DNA of 64,000 nt from Marinobacter halophilus (GCF_003007685.1 NZ_PXNN01000011.1:186001-250000), one strand, 5' to 3'; counted from the first letter of the stretch, positions 24,420 to 34,934 are shown. The notes: generated by a model not told the origin, from the letters alone. Program-made: numbers and translations.

Positions 24420-25730
24420 ATGACGGTCACGCCAACCCGATCCGACCAACACCGTGCGCTGGGTCTATCGACCTTTGCCTTCACCTTGTGTTTTGCGGTC
24501 TGGACCATTTTTTCCATCATCGGCATACGCATCAGCGAAGACTTGGGCCTGTCTGATACTCAACTCGGCCTGCTGATGGCCACACCGATTCTGACCGGCT
24601 CCATCAGCCGGCTGTTTCTAGGCATCTGGACCGATCGTTATGGCGGGCGCTGGGTCTTTGGCATTCTGATGCTGACCACGGCGGCCTGTGTGTACCTGCT
24701 CACCTTTGCCAGCACCTATCCGATGCTATTGGTCGGCGCGCTAGGCGTTGGCTTGGCTGGTGGTGCCTTTATTGTGGGTGTGGCGTACACCGCAGCCTGG
24801 TTCGAGCCCTCCAGGCAGGGCACAGCGCTGGGCATTTTCGGCGCGGGTAACGTCGGGTCAGCGGTCACCAATTTCGGAGCGCCGTTTCTGTTGGTGGCGT
24901 TTGGCTGGGAAAAGACCGCACAGATCTACGCCGTGGTACTGGCAATCATGGGCGTACTGTTTATTCTGCTGGCAAAGACGGATCCTCTCGCGGAGCAGCG
25001 GGCCAGTGCTGGCCACCGACCCTTTGCCGAGCAGATGGCCCCGCTGCGGGAGCTCAGGGTCTGGCGTTTTGCGTTGTATTATTTCTTTGTGTTCGGCGCC
25101 TTTGTTGCCCTGGCGCTGTGGTTACCGCACTACCTGATCGGGGTGTACGGCCTGAACATCCAGACCGCAGGCATGATCGCGGCGCTCTATACCATACCGG
25201 CGTCACTGTTCCGGATTCTTGGGGGCTGGCTATCCGATCGTTACGGGGCCCGGCGGGTGATGTACTGGACCTTCCTTGCGTCCGTGGTCTGCACCTTCCT
25301 GCTCAGCTACCCGCCCACCGAATACGTGATTCACGGCATTGAGAGGGACATCCGCTTCAGCCTGGAAATCAATCTGATGCTGTTTGTGGTACTGATCTTT
25401 ATCCTTGGCTTTTTCATGTCACTGGGCAAAGCGGCCGTGTTCAAGCACATTCCAGTGTATTACCCGATGCACGTGGGCGCGGTTGGCGGTGTGGTGGGTA
25501 TGATTGGCGGCCTTGGTGGCTTTGTTCTGCCACTGACCTTTGGCGTGTTGAACGACGTCACCGGCATCTGGCAAAGCAGCTTTATGCTGATGTTTGTGAT
25601 TGCCACAGCTGCCCTGGCCTGGATGCACTTCGCCATCCGGTCGGCAGAACGTGTCGAGTGGGCCGCGAACGAGGAGAAAACCGACCTTCCGGAACTGACG
25701 TCATCCCGGACCTCCACTCATTCGTCATGA
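24420..25730 (+). CDS. NarK1-like nitrate/nitrite transporter (NNP family MFS)
   Basis: 436 aa, twelve helices. It has the short N terminus and compact loops of NarK1-type nitrate/proton symporters, and a first-half signature GIFGAGNVGSAVTNFGAPF. The second-half region GGVVGMIGGLGGFVLPLTFG is also typical. ATG 24420 has AGAGAG just upstream; an in-frame ATG at 24390 is the alternative. In denitrifiers NarK1 and NarK2 often occur together, or fused, near narG; here they are separated by the divergent usp-narK pair. Confidence 0.85.
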   Translation: MTVTPTRSDQHRALGLSTFAFTLCFAVWTIFSIIGIRISEDLGLSDTQLGLLMATPILTGSISRLFLGIWTDRYGGRWVFGILMLTTAACVYLLTFASTYPMLLVGALGVGLAGGAFIVGVAYTAAWFEPSRQGTALGIFGAGNVGSAVTNFGAPFLLVAFGWEKTAQIYAVVLAIMGVLFILLAKTDPLAEQRASAGHRPFAEQMAPLRELRVWRFALYYFFVFGAFVALALWLPHYLIGVYGLNIQTAGMIAALYTIPASLFRILGGWLSDRYGARRVMYWTFLASVVCTFLLSYPPTEYVIHGIERDIRFSLEINLMLFVVLIFILGFFMSLGKAAVFKHIPVYYPMHVGAVGGVVGMIGGLGGFVLPLTFGVLNDVTGIWQSSFMLMFVIATAALAWMHFAIRSAERVEWAANEEKTDLPELTSSRTSTHSS

Positions 25731-25911
25731 GGTATCGCGGCCCGGGTCCAGGCCCGACCCACCAGTGCCAGGGTTGCCACCAAGCCGATCAGCGCCAGAG
25801 TGAGCGACAACGCGACTCCCAACAGGGGCTGGCACAAAATTCAGGCTACCCAATCCCATCACAGCGCTTTAGAATTCGGCCCCCGCGAATTCTCTGGAGC
25901 CATTGTTTGCC

Positions 25912-26733
25912 ATGTCGTCCGAATTAAGCCCCACATCCGGTTTCGAACAACTGCGCCGCATTGAGTCCAGCAAGCTGTTCCAGGGCACGGTGATTTCCAT
26001 CATCATCCTGTCTGCGCTGACCATCGGCGCGAAAACCTACGACATCCCACCCCTGGTCGAGCAAGGCCTGAGTGTTCTGGACACCGGCATTACGCTGTTT
26101 TTTCTGACCGAAATCCTGTTCCGCTTCGGGGTCTGCCAGAACAAGAAGCGTTTTCTGTTCGATGGCTGGAACCTGTTCGACACATTGGTGGTCATCGGCA
26201 GCCTGATCCCGCTCGACAACGCCGAAGCCGTGCTGCTTGGCCGCCTGCTACGGGTGTTCCGGGTACTGCGGCTGGTGTCGGTGGTGCCGGAGCTGCGTTT
26301 TCTGATCAACTCACTGCTCAAAGCCATCCCCCGCATGGGCTACATCGCCCTGCTGATGTTCATCATCTTTTATATCTACGCGGCCATGGGCTCCATGTTT
26401 TTTGCCGATATTGATGATTTTCTATGGGGCGACGTGTCCATCGCCATGCTGACGCTGTTCAGGGTAGCCACTTTCGAAGATTGGACCGATGTTATGTACG
26501 ACACCATGGAAGTCTATCCACTGAGCTGGATCTACTACCTGACCTTTATCTTCCTGACGGCGTTCGTATTCCTGAACATGATGATTGGGGCAATTCTGGA
26601 AGTGATGGGGGAAGAGCAGAATGCCAAAGAGGCAGAGAAGGCACACGACGAGCGGGATGAAATTACCCGTCAGCTCCAGGCTGTTCAGGAACAGCTGAAG
26701 GAGCTGACCAGGCAGATCAGCGACAAACGTTAG
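25912..26733 (+). CDS. Voltage-gated cation channel, NaChBac/Nav family
   Basis: 273 aa single-domain six-helix channel. S4 carries regularly spaced arginines (111, 114, 117, 120 in GRLLRVFRVLRLV). The pore loop reads RVATFEDWTDVMYD, with selectivity filter TFEDWT at 187-192. The C terminus (about 235-270) is a charged coiled coil expected to hold the tetramer together, as in NavMs. Bacterial sodium channels usually have LESW in the filter; FEDW puts an extra acidic residue there and could alter selectivity. ATG 25912 is used; GGAG lies 12 bases upstream. Confidence 0.87.
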   Translation: MSSELSPTSGFEQLRRIESSKLFQGTVISIIILSALTIGAKTYDIPPLVEQGLSVLDTGITLFFLTEILFRFGVCQNKKRFLFDGWNLFDTLVVIGSLIPLDNAEAVLLGRLLRVFRVLRLVSVVPELRFLINSLLKAIPRMGYIALLMFIIFYIYAAMGSMFFADIDDFLWGDVSIAMLTLFRVATFEDWTDVMYDTMEVYPLSWIYYLTFIFLTAFVFLNMMIGAILEVMGEEQNAKEAEKAHDERDEITRQLQAVQEQLKELTRQISDKR

Positions 26734-26739
26734 CGCGTC

Positions 26740-27117
26740 TTAGCCAAAGAAAGGCTTGGCCATGGCCAGGTGGAAAATCGCCAGCACCTGCACCAGCGCA
26801 ATCACCGCCGCGGCAATCCGTACCGGCTTGCTCAGCGTTGTTTTCAGGGCAAAAACGCCGGCGATGATGTAGCCAATCAGCAGCACGATCTTGGCGATCA
26901 GCCAACCCGGCATGCCGGAGATGTAGCCCGTCACGAACAGCAGCGCAATGGCCGCGACCAGCAGGATGGTGTCGTTGATATGAGGGATAAAGCGCAACGG
27001 GGTTTGCCGCCAGCCCGGGCGCCCTGCCGCATCCAGCGCCAGGCGCAAGACAAACAGAATAACCGTCAGGTAGGCGGCCGCCATATGTAGCATTTTCAGG
27101 GTCATGTAACTATTCAT
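26740..27117 (-). CDS. SirB-family membrane protein
   Basis: 125 aa with four predicted helices and the family start MTLKMLHMAAAYLTVILFVLR. SirB proteins are poorly characterised small membrane proteins, named after a regulator of Salmonella invasion genes. Start 27117 is preferred over a 36-residue extension. It converges on the channel gene with only 6 bases between stops and is divergent from nnrS. Confidence 0.78.
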   Translation of the reverse strand: MNSYMTLKMLHMAAAYLTVILFVLRLALDAAGRPGWRQTPLRFIPHINDTILLVAAIALLFVTGYISGMPGWLIAKIVLLIGYIIAGVFALKTTLSKPVRIAAAVIALVQVLAIFHLAMAKPFFG

Positions 27118-27242
27118 AAAAACATTCCATTCCGAATCAATGTGATGGCAGCATTGTACGCAAAATACCCCCAAGCAGGTATGGTTAATGCCAGCATCGG
27201 CATTTAACATATACACCATATACATGTATTTGGGAGATTTGT

Positions 27243-28427
27243 ATGCAGGCTGTTCCGACTTCTCCTGAGCGCAGCGCCGCCAGCGTCCGCCAGTTGTTCG
27301 CCTACCCGTTCCGGATATTTTTCCTGTCCATGACGGTACTGGCCATCATCGCCATACCCTTGTGGATTCTTGAGGTGTCCGGTGTCATCCGGCTGCCTCT
27401 GGCGATGCCCGCCCTGTTCTGGCACCAGCACGAGATGCTGTTCGGCTTTTTGTCGGCAGCCATTGCCGGCTTCCTGCTGACCGCCGTGTGCACCTGGACT
27501 CAAACCAATCGCTTGCACGGAACCCTGCTGGTGGCGCTCTGGGGCGTCTGGTTAGCCGGCCGGTTGCTGCTGGCCTTTGGCGGCAACCTGCCGGAATGGC
27601 TGGTGCAAGGCGTAAATCTGGCTTTCCTGCCGTTGGTGATGGTGGATGCCGGCTGGCGCGTCTGGCACGCCAAACAGAAGCGGCAACTGATGATTCTGGT
27701 GGTGCTTGGCCTGCTCTGGTTGATGCAAATCGGCTTCGTGACACGGTACGACATGGCGTTCAGCTATGGTGCACTGATCATGGCCATGGCACTGATCAGC
27801 ATCGTCGGCGGCCGGATTACCCCAGCGTTCTCGGCAGCCTGGTTGCGTCAGCGGGGCGGTGACGCCTCCGCGGTCAAAATGATTCCGGCACTGGACATGG
27901 CCACCCTGTTCGTCATGATTTTGCTGATGGCGTCGCTGGTCACCGGCTGGCGCACGGTCACCGCCGCTCTCGCCCTCGTGGCCGCGGTGCTGATGCTGGC
28001 CCGATTGTTTAACTGGAAGGGCTGGCTGGTGCGTGAAGAACCACTGCTGTGGATTTTGCACCTGTCCATACTCTGGGTGCCCGTCGCTCTGATTCTTCTG
28101 GCCGGTTCCTTGCTGGCCGGCTGGCCCACCAACGCCTGGACCCACGCCGCCGGCACCGGCGCCGTTGGCTGTCTGATCCTGGGCGTGATCGCAAGAGTCA
28201 CGCTGGGCCATACCGGCCGGCCGCTGGCGCTGCCCAAGGGAATGGTGCTGGCTTTCACGGCCATCCAGCTGGCGGCGGTTATCAGGGTAATGACGGCTTT
28301 CGAGCTGATTCCCTGGCATCCCGGCATCGGCACCAGTTCTCTGCTTTGGGTTCTCGCCTACCTCCTGTTCCTGGTCCGCTATACCGGTATTCTCATCAGC
28401 CCCCGGGCCGATGGTAAAGAAGGTTGA
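27243..28427 (+). CDS. nnrS: NnrS family heme- and copper-containing membrane protein
   Basis: 394 aa with about twelve helices. The conserved segment FWHQHEMLFGF (His61, His63) and the loop TLGHTGRPL mark NnrS. The protein binds heme and copper in denitrifiers and protects cells against NO-related stress. It is preceded by GGGAG before the ATG. The upstream 125 bases contain ATGTATTT, like half an NsrR site, but no clear FNR box. A frameshifted relative lies at 19085. Confidence 0.92.
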   Translation: MQAVPTSPERSAASVRQLFAYPFRIFFLSMTVLAIIAIPLWILEVSGVIRLPLAMPALFWHQHEMLFGFLSAAIAGFLLTAVCTWTQTNRLHGTLLVALWGVWLAGRLLLAFGGNLPEWLVQGVNLAFLPLVMVDAGWRVWHAKQKRQLMILVVLGLLWLMQIGFVTRYDMAFSYGALIMAMALISIVGGRITPAFSAAWLRQRGGDASAVKMIPALDMATLFVMILLMASLVTGWRTVTAALALVAAVLMLARLFNWKGWLVREEPLLWILHLSILWVPVALILLAGSLLAGWPTNAWTHAAGTGAVGCLILGVIARVTLGHTGRPLALPKGMVLAFTAIQLAAVIRVMTAFELIPWHPGIGTSSLLWVLAYLLFLVRYTGILISPRADGKEG

Positions 28428-28443
28428 AGCCAGTTTTGCCACA

Positions 28444-28474
28444 GGCGGGCCTCTATCAGAGCCCGCCGGTTTTT
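28444..28474 (+). terminator. Intrinsic terminator of nnrS
   Basis: Seven-bp stem GGCGGGC/GCCCGCC (28444-28450 with 28461-28467) followed by GG and five T residues, 17 bases after the nnrS stop. Confidence 0.78.
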
Positions 28475-28644
28475 GATCCAAGCTGCTGATTCCGCTAAAA
28501 AACTCCAGATTCTCGTCTACAATAAAAAAGATTTTTCATGCCAGGGAACTTCAAAAGTGCAATCATCCACTAAAGGTCAATAGCTCTTCTCGTCCCACGC
28601 GCTAAAGTAGTGAGACATAATTTTGCAACAGAGAAACAGGCAAC

Positions 28645-29154
28645 ATGTACCCTGATCACTTTGACAAAGAAGACCTGATCCGCTGCGGGCATGGCGAACT
28701 TTTCCCTGGCGCCATGCGCCTTCCCATCGATGAGATGCTGATGGTAGACCGCATCACCCATGTAGGTGCAGATGACGGACTGTATGGCAAGGGTAGCCTG
28801 GTCGCCGAGCTGGACATCAATCCGGATCTCTGGTTTTTCAAAGTTCACTTTGAGGGCGACCCGGTTATGCCAGGCTGTCTGGGCCTTGACGCCATGTGGC
28901 AGTTGGTCGGCTTTTATCTGGCCTGGAGTGGCGGCGAAGGCAAAGGGCGCGCTCTGGGTGCCGGCGAAGTAAAATTCTTTGGTCAGGTTCTGCCTGACAA
29001 CAAGAAAGTTACCTACCGCCTGGACATCAAACGTATGATTCGCCGGAAGCTGACCATGGCGATTGCGGATGCCCGCATGGAAGTGGACGGCAAAGAGATC
29101 TATACCGCCAAAGACCTGCGGGTTGGCCTGTTTACGTCTACTGATGACTTTTAG
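28645..29154 (+). CDS. fabA: FabA, 3-hydroxydecanoyl-ACP dehydratase/isomerase
   Basis: 169 aa, the normal size. It introduces the double bond of unsaturated fatty acids by dehydrating 3-hydroxydecanoyl-ACP and isomerising the product. The active-site helix [19 protein letters not shown] contains the catalytic His (about 70) and Asp. It is followed 11 bases later by fabB, the usual operon of the FabA/FabB pathway. Confidence 0.96.
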   Translation: MYPDHFDKEDLIRCGHGELFPGAMRLPIDEMLMVDRITHVGADDGLYGKGSLVAELDINPDLWFFKVHFEGDPVMPGCLGLDAMWQLVGFYLAWSGGEGKGRALGAGEVKFFGQVLPDNKKVTYRLDIKRMIRRKLTMAIADARMEVDGKEIYTAKDLRVGLFTSTDDF

Positions 29155-29165
29155 GAGTTAGCAAG

Positions 29166-30377
29166 ATGCGTCGTGTTGTAATTACCGGTATGGGGATTGT
29201 CTCCAGCCTTGGCAACAATAAAGAAGAAGTCACCCAGTCTTTGCGTGAGTCTCGCTCAGGCATTGCCCTCAGTGAAGAGGCACGGGACAGCGGGCTGCGC
29301 AGCCATGTTAGCGGCCGCATCGACCTGAACCTGTCAGAGCTGATTGACCGCAAAATCTGGCGCTTCATGTGCCCGGCTGCAGGTTACAGCTACCTGGCCA
29401 CGAAAGAGGCCATTGCCCAGGCAGGCCTGACCGACGAACAGATTCGCGCCAACACCACCGGGGCAGTGTTTGGTACCGGCGGAGCGTCTACCGTGGAGCT
29501 GCTTGATGCCATCGACACCCATCGTGACAAAGGCATTCGCCGGGTAGGCCCTTATCGGGTACCCCGCACCATGGGCAGCGCCATCAACGCATCCATCACC
29601 ACTGCCTTTGGCATTACCGGCATTAATTACGGTATTACCTCGGCCTGCGCCACCAGTGCTCACTGCATTGGCCACGCTGCCGACCAGATTGCTCTGGGCC
29701 GCCAAGACGTCATGCTTGCCGGTGGCGGTGAAGACATCCACTGGACCCTGAGCCTGATGTTTGACGCCATGGGCGCGCTGTCCACCAAGTACAACGACAC
29801 CCCGGAACTGGCCTCACGTACTTACGATGCAGACAGGGACGGTTTTGTGATTTCTGGTGGTGGCGGTGCCCTGGTACTGGAAGCACTGGAGCACGCAGAA
29901 GCCCGCGGCGCCACCATCCTGGCCGAACTGGTTGGCTTTGGCGCCACCTCCGACGGTGCCGACATGGTCGCGCCGAGCGGTGAAGGTGCCATTCGCTGCA
30001 TGAAGCAGGCCATGGCCAATATCGACGGTGAGATCAGTTACATCAACACCCACGGTACCAGCACCCCGGCCGGCGACATCACCGAATTGAAAGCTCTCAA
30101 GGAAACCTTTGGCGACAAAATCCCGCCACTGAGTTCCACCAAGCCCCTGTGTGGTCACGCCCTGGGCGCCGCCGGTGTACATGAAGCCATCTATTCGCTG
30201 ATCATGCAGCGGGAAGGCTTTATTGCACCATCGGCCAACATCCAGAACCTGGACGAAGGCGCTGCTGGTTACCCCATCGTTCGCGAACGCATGGACAATC
30301 AGAACCTGGACCTGGTGATGAGCAACAGCTTCGGCTTCGGCGGCACCAACGCCACCCTGATCTTCAAGAAAGTCTGA
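29166..30377 (+). CDS. fabB: FabB, 3-oxoacyl-ACP synthase I
   Basis: 403 aa condensing enzyme that elongates unsaturated acyl-ACP. The Cys-His-His triad is visible: Cys in [10 protein letters not shown], His in [11 protein letters not shown], and His in [13 protein letters not shown] lies just before the ATG. Its stop codon is immediately adjacent to the stop of the convergent AraC-type gene, sharing the palindrome TGATCA, so there is no room for a separate terminator. Confidence 0.96.
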   Translation: MRRVVITGMGIVSSLGNNKEEVTQSLRESRSGIALSEEARDSGLRSHVSGRIDLNLSELIDRKIWRFMCPAAGYSYLATKEAIAQAGLTDEQIRANTTGAVFGTGGASTVELLDAIDTHRDKGIRRVGPYRVPRTMGSAINASITTAFGITGINYGITSACATSAHCIGHAADQIALGRQDVMLAGGGEDIHWTLSLMFDAMGALSTKYNDTPELASRTYDADRDGFVISGGGGALVLEALEHAEARGATILAELVGFGATSDGADMVAPSGEGAIRCMKQAMANIDGEISYINTHGTSTPAGDITELKALKETFGDKIPPLSSTKPLCGHALGAAGVHEAIYSLIMQREGFIAPSANIQNLDEGAAGYPIVRERMDNQNLDLVMSNSFGFGGTNATLIFKKV

Positions 30378-30734
30378 TCAGGACAGCTTGAGCGAGCGGT
30401 ATTCAGCCGGCGGAGTGCCCATCCAGCGCTTGAACGCCCGGCTGAATGCACTTAACTCAGAAAAACCAAGCTGCTCAGCAATCTCCACCAGCGGCTTGGT
30501 TTTGTCCTTCATGAATGTGATTGCCTGCTCACGGCGAACCTGCTCCAGCAACGCGGCAAACGTCAGCCCTTCCTGGCGCAGCTTCTTGTGCAGGGTATAG
30601 CGGCTCATATTCAACTGCCCGGCTACCGTTTCCACACCTACCTTGCCTCGCGCCAACTGCACCCGGATCAAAAAACTCACCCGCGTACTCAGCGAACGCT
30701 TTGAAATCTCGGGCCTCAGAGACTCTGATGCCAT
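30378..30734 (-). CDS. Stand-alone AraC-type helix-turn-helix protein
   Basis: 118 aa consisting almost entirely of an AraC/XylS DNA-binding domain. The first helix-turn-helix is at about residues 39-60 (TVAGQLNMSRYTLHKKLRQEG); the second is VEIAEQLGFSELSAFSRAFKRW with the closing GTPPAEYR. The usual effector domain is absent and none is visible upstream, so it is either a natural short regulator or a truncated one. The start at 30734 is used; an 11-residue extension is possible. Confidence 0.75.
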   Translation of the reverse strand: MASESLRPEISKRSLSTRVSFLIRVQLARGKVGVETVAGQLNMSRYTLHKKLRQEGLTFAALLEQVRREQAITFMKDKTKPLVEIAEQLGFSELSAFSRAFKRWMGTPPAEYRSLKLS

Positions 30735-30821
30735 GCCAATTCCTCCTACCATTCTGTTATCTCTCAATCTGAAAAACTATATCAGCGTACACATGTTAGC
30801 CGAAAGCAATCAATACGACCT

Positions 30822-30835
30822 TTGAGCAAGATCAA
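30822..30835 (+). promoter_or_regulatory. FNR-type box upstream of trhP
   Basis: TTGAG-CAAG-ATCAA, 9 of 10 consensus positions. With the centre at -41.5 the start would be near 30870, and CAAAAT (30858-30863) lies exactly at the -10 position with 4 of 6 matches. The arrangement equals that of nirS and narK in this window. Confidence 0.55.
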
Positions 30836-30921
30836 TGGAACCGTGATCAGTTTCCGGCAAAATTCAAACATCCACAATGCCTACCTGTAACCATCGACGC
30901 CCTGATTAACCCGGAGCCACC

Positions 30922-32238
30922 ATGACCACCCCGGAACTGCTTGCGCCCGCCGGCACCCCCGAACACCTTGAAACCGCCTTCGCCTATGGCGCCGATGCTG
31001 TCTATGCTGGCCAGCCCCGCTATTCACTGAGAGTAAGGAACAACAGTTTCAAAGACGTTGCAGCCCTTGGCGCCGGCATCGAACGCGCCCACCAACTGGG
31101 CAAACAGTTCTATCTGGTATCAAACATAGCGCCACATAACGACAAGGTACGCAGCTACCTGAGAGACCTGGCGCCGGTGCTCGAACAAAGACCCGACGCC
31201 CTGATCATGTCAGATCCAGGCCTGATCATGCTGGTTCGGGAAACCTGGCCGGATCAACCCATCCACCTCTCGGTACAAGCCAACGCCGTCAATTGGGCCA
31301 CCGTCGAATTCTGGCGTCGCCAAGGTATCAACCGCGTGATCCTGTCCCGGGAACTGGCGCTCAACGAAATTCGCGAAATCCGCGAAAAAGTCCCGGCTAT
31401 GGAGCTCGAAGTCTTCGTCCACGGCGCCCTGTGCATGGCCTACTCCGGCCGCTGCCTGCTGTCCGGTTACATGAACCACCGTGACGCCAACCAGGGCGCC
31501 TGCACCAACGCCTGCCGCTGGGACTACAAAGAAGTCCAGCACAGCACAGATCAGACCGGCGACCTCATCGCCACATCGGCAAACAGCGCCGTGCGGGAAT
31601 TCGAACCCAAAGAAATTCTGCTGGAAGAACCCAACCGCCCCGGCGGCTACATCCCCGCTTACGAGGATGAACACGGCACCTACATCATGAACTCCAAAGA
31701 CCTCCGCGCCGTGCAACACGTCTCAGAACTCATAAAAATGGGCGTTCACTCCCTGAAAATCGAAGGCCGCACCAAAAGCACCTACTACGTCGCCCGTACC
31801 ACCCAGGTCTACCGCCGCGCCATCGACGACGCCCTCGCCGGCAAAGCCTTCGACATGCACATGATGGACGAACTCGAAGCCCTCTCCAACCGTGGCTATA
31901 CCGAAGGCTTCCTGCGCCGCCACGTGCCCCAGGAATACCAGACCTACGAACAGGGCTCCTCCTTCCTCGGCACCCAACAAGTGGTCGGCACCATCACCGA
32001 CACCGACGACCGCTGGCTCACCATCGACGTCAAAAACAAATTCGCCCCCGGCGACCAACTCGAATTGGTCACCCCCGCCGGCAACCTGCGCTTCTCGGCA
32101 GCCACCATGGAAAACCGCCACGGCGAAGCCATGGACTATGCCCCGGGCAGTGGTCATATCGTTAAGATCCCCAAGCCGGAAAATTTGCCAGAGAACCTGG
32201 ATTTCACCTACCTGACCCGAATCCTGCCCCAAAACTGA
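30922..32238 (+). CDS. trhP: TrhP (YegQ), U32-family tRNA 5-hydroxyuridine synthase
   Basis: 438 aa, full length for the YegQ type. It is very similar to E. coli YegQ in ADAVYAGQPRYSLRVRNN, IHLSVQANAVNWATV and GALCMAYSGRCLLSGY. Conserved cysteines (GRC..., CTNAC) hold an Fe-S cluster. TrhP hydroxylates U34 of several tRNAs using prephenate, independently of oxygen; TrhO provides the oxygen-dependent route. The related UbiU/UbiV proteins are shorter and lack this C-terminal part. An FNR-like box precedes it. Confidence 0.92.
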   Translation: MTTPELLAPAGTPEHLETAFAYGADAVYAGQPRYSLRVRNNSFKDVAALGAGIERAHQLGKQFYLVSNIAPHNDKVRSYLRDLAPVLEQRPDALIMSDPGLIMLVRETWPDQPIHLSVQANAVNWATVEFWRRQGINRVILSRELALNEIREIREKVPAMELEVFVHGALCMAYSGRCLLSGYMNHRDANQGACTNACRWDYKEVQHSTDQTGDLIATSANSAVREFEPKEILLEEPNRPGGYIPAYEDEHGTYIMNSKDLRAVQHVSELIKMGVHSLKIEGRTKSTYYVARTTQVYRRAIDDALAGKAFDMHMMDELEALSNRGYTEGFLRRHVPQEYQTYEQGSSFLGTQQVVGTITDTDDRWLTIDVKNKFAPGDQLELVTPAGNLRFSAATMENRHGEAMDYAPGSGHIVKIPKPENLPENLDFTYLTRILPQN

Positions 32239-32666
32239 TGCCGTTGAGGCTCGGCCCCGAGGCGGATTGCACAACATCAGCAGAACCTGCCCGCCCGGCG
32301 CCCTCCACCTTAACAGCAGGCTGGAAGCGCCATTCTCCAACGTCAGAGCAAACCAAAGTCTATCAAGGCAATAACCCGCGCCTTAGTGCCCCGAGGGCCG
32401 ATTAAGGTATAATCCCTACACGACCGATTTAATACCTGACTAAATTACTATGGTATTGTATAATCACTCGCCAGAAGCAACGGGAAAGGCAACCAAAACC
32501 GCCCCTCCCGTCATCCAAAAAGCGATTGCAGGGCGTATTCAAGAACACCAGCGACCGCTGCAACACCAGCAAATCGATGACATCCGCCGACACCACCCAG
32601 CCAAAGGTATGCTCGGCGAAACACAGGGCATCAAGCCCCAGATGAGAGAATTACGGAGCGACGATC
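32239..32666. other. Non-coding region and leader ahead of sufB
   Basis: 428 bases between trhP and sufB. From 32239 to about 32400 nothing is recognised. A TATAAT occurs at 32408-32413, an IscR-like site with promoter at 32432-32464, and then a leader of about 190 bases. An 88-codon frame in the leader overlaps the sufB start and has no family resemblance, so it is not called. Confidence 0.55.
32432..32464 (+). promoter_or_regulatory. IscR type 1-like operator overlapping the suf promoter
   Basis: A 25-base imperfect palindrome (32432-32456) begins ATACCTGACT and ends with GGTAT, close to the Fe-S-dependent IscR type 1 consensus. It overlaps a promoter with -35 CTGACT (32436-32441), a 17-base spacer and -10 TATAAT (32459-32464). 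Binding would block transcription, so the suf genes should be induced when clusters are scarce. Confidence 0.68.
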
Positions 32667-34115
<1,449 letters not shown>

Positions 34116-34157
34116 TTTATTCACTACAGAATTCCCGAATACAGAGAGACGCTACCA

Positions 34158-34919
34158 ATGCTGAGTATCAAAAACCTGCATGCCTCCGTTAACGGAGAGG
34201 AAATTCTCAAAGGCATTAACCTGGAAATCAAAGCCGGGGAAGTTCACGCCATCATGGGCCCGAACGGTTCTGGCAAAAGCACACTTTCCCAGGTGCTTGC
34301 AGGTAACGAAACCTTCGAAGTAACCGAGGGTGAAGTAACTCTGAACGGTGATAACCTGCTGGAACTGGTCACCGAAGAGCGCGCCCGCGAAGGCGTGTTT
34401 CTGGCGTTTCAATACCCGGTCGAAATCCCGGGCGTCAGCAACCTGCAATTTCTGCGCACCGCGGTGAACGCCATGCGCAAGCACCGCGGCGAAGAAGAAA
34501 TGAACGCTGCCGAATTCATGAAGTTGGCTAAAGACGTGTCCAGGCAAGTGGATCTGGACCCCGCCTTTCTCAAGCGTGGCGTTAACGAAGGCTTCTCCGG
34601 TGGTGAGAAAAAGCGTAACGAAATCATGCAGGCTCTGCTGTTACAGCCGAAGCTGGCAATTCTCGACGAAACCGACTCCGGCCTCGACATCGATGCCCTG
34701 CAGGTGGTGTCCAACGGCGTCAACGCCCTGCGTGCTGATGATCGCGCCATACTTATGGTGACCCATTACCAGCGGCTGCTGAACCACATCGTGCCCGATT
34801 ACGTGCATGTGCTTGCCGGCGGCAAGATCGTCAAATCCGGTGGCCGCGAACTGGCTCTCGAGCTGGAAGAACGTGGTTACGGCTGGCTGGGAATTGACGC
34901 CGTAGACACCAGCAACTGA
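34158..34919 (+). CDS. sufC: SufC, Fe-S assembly ATPase
   Basis: 253 aa ABC-type ATPase that drives conformational change of SufB-SufD. Walker A GPNGSGKST is at 34-42; the signature FSGGEKKRNEIMQ and Walker B LAILDETDSGLD are present. It starts 42 bases after sufB and ends 15 bases before sufD. Confidence 0.96.
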   Translation: MLSIKNLHASVNGEEILKGINLEIKAGEVHAIMGPNGSGKSTLSQVLAGNETFEVTEGEVTLNGDNLLELVTEERAREGVFLAFQYPVEIPGVSNLQFLRTAVNAMRKHRGEEEMNAAEFMKLAKDVSRQVDLDPAFLKRGVNEGFSGGEKKRNEIMQALLLQPKLAILDETDSGLDIDALQVVSNGVNALRADDRAILMVTHYQRLLNHIVPDYVHVLAGGKIVKSGGRELALELEERGYGWLGIDAVDTSN

Positions 34920-34934
34920 TCAGGAGGTCGCGGA

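Noticed and set aside
27552..28481. 309-codon frame antisense to nnrS
   Set aside because: Low-complexity Gln/Gly-rich composition with no start signal; nnrS on the other strand is full length.
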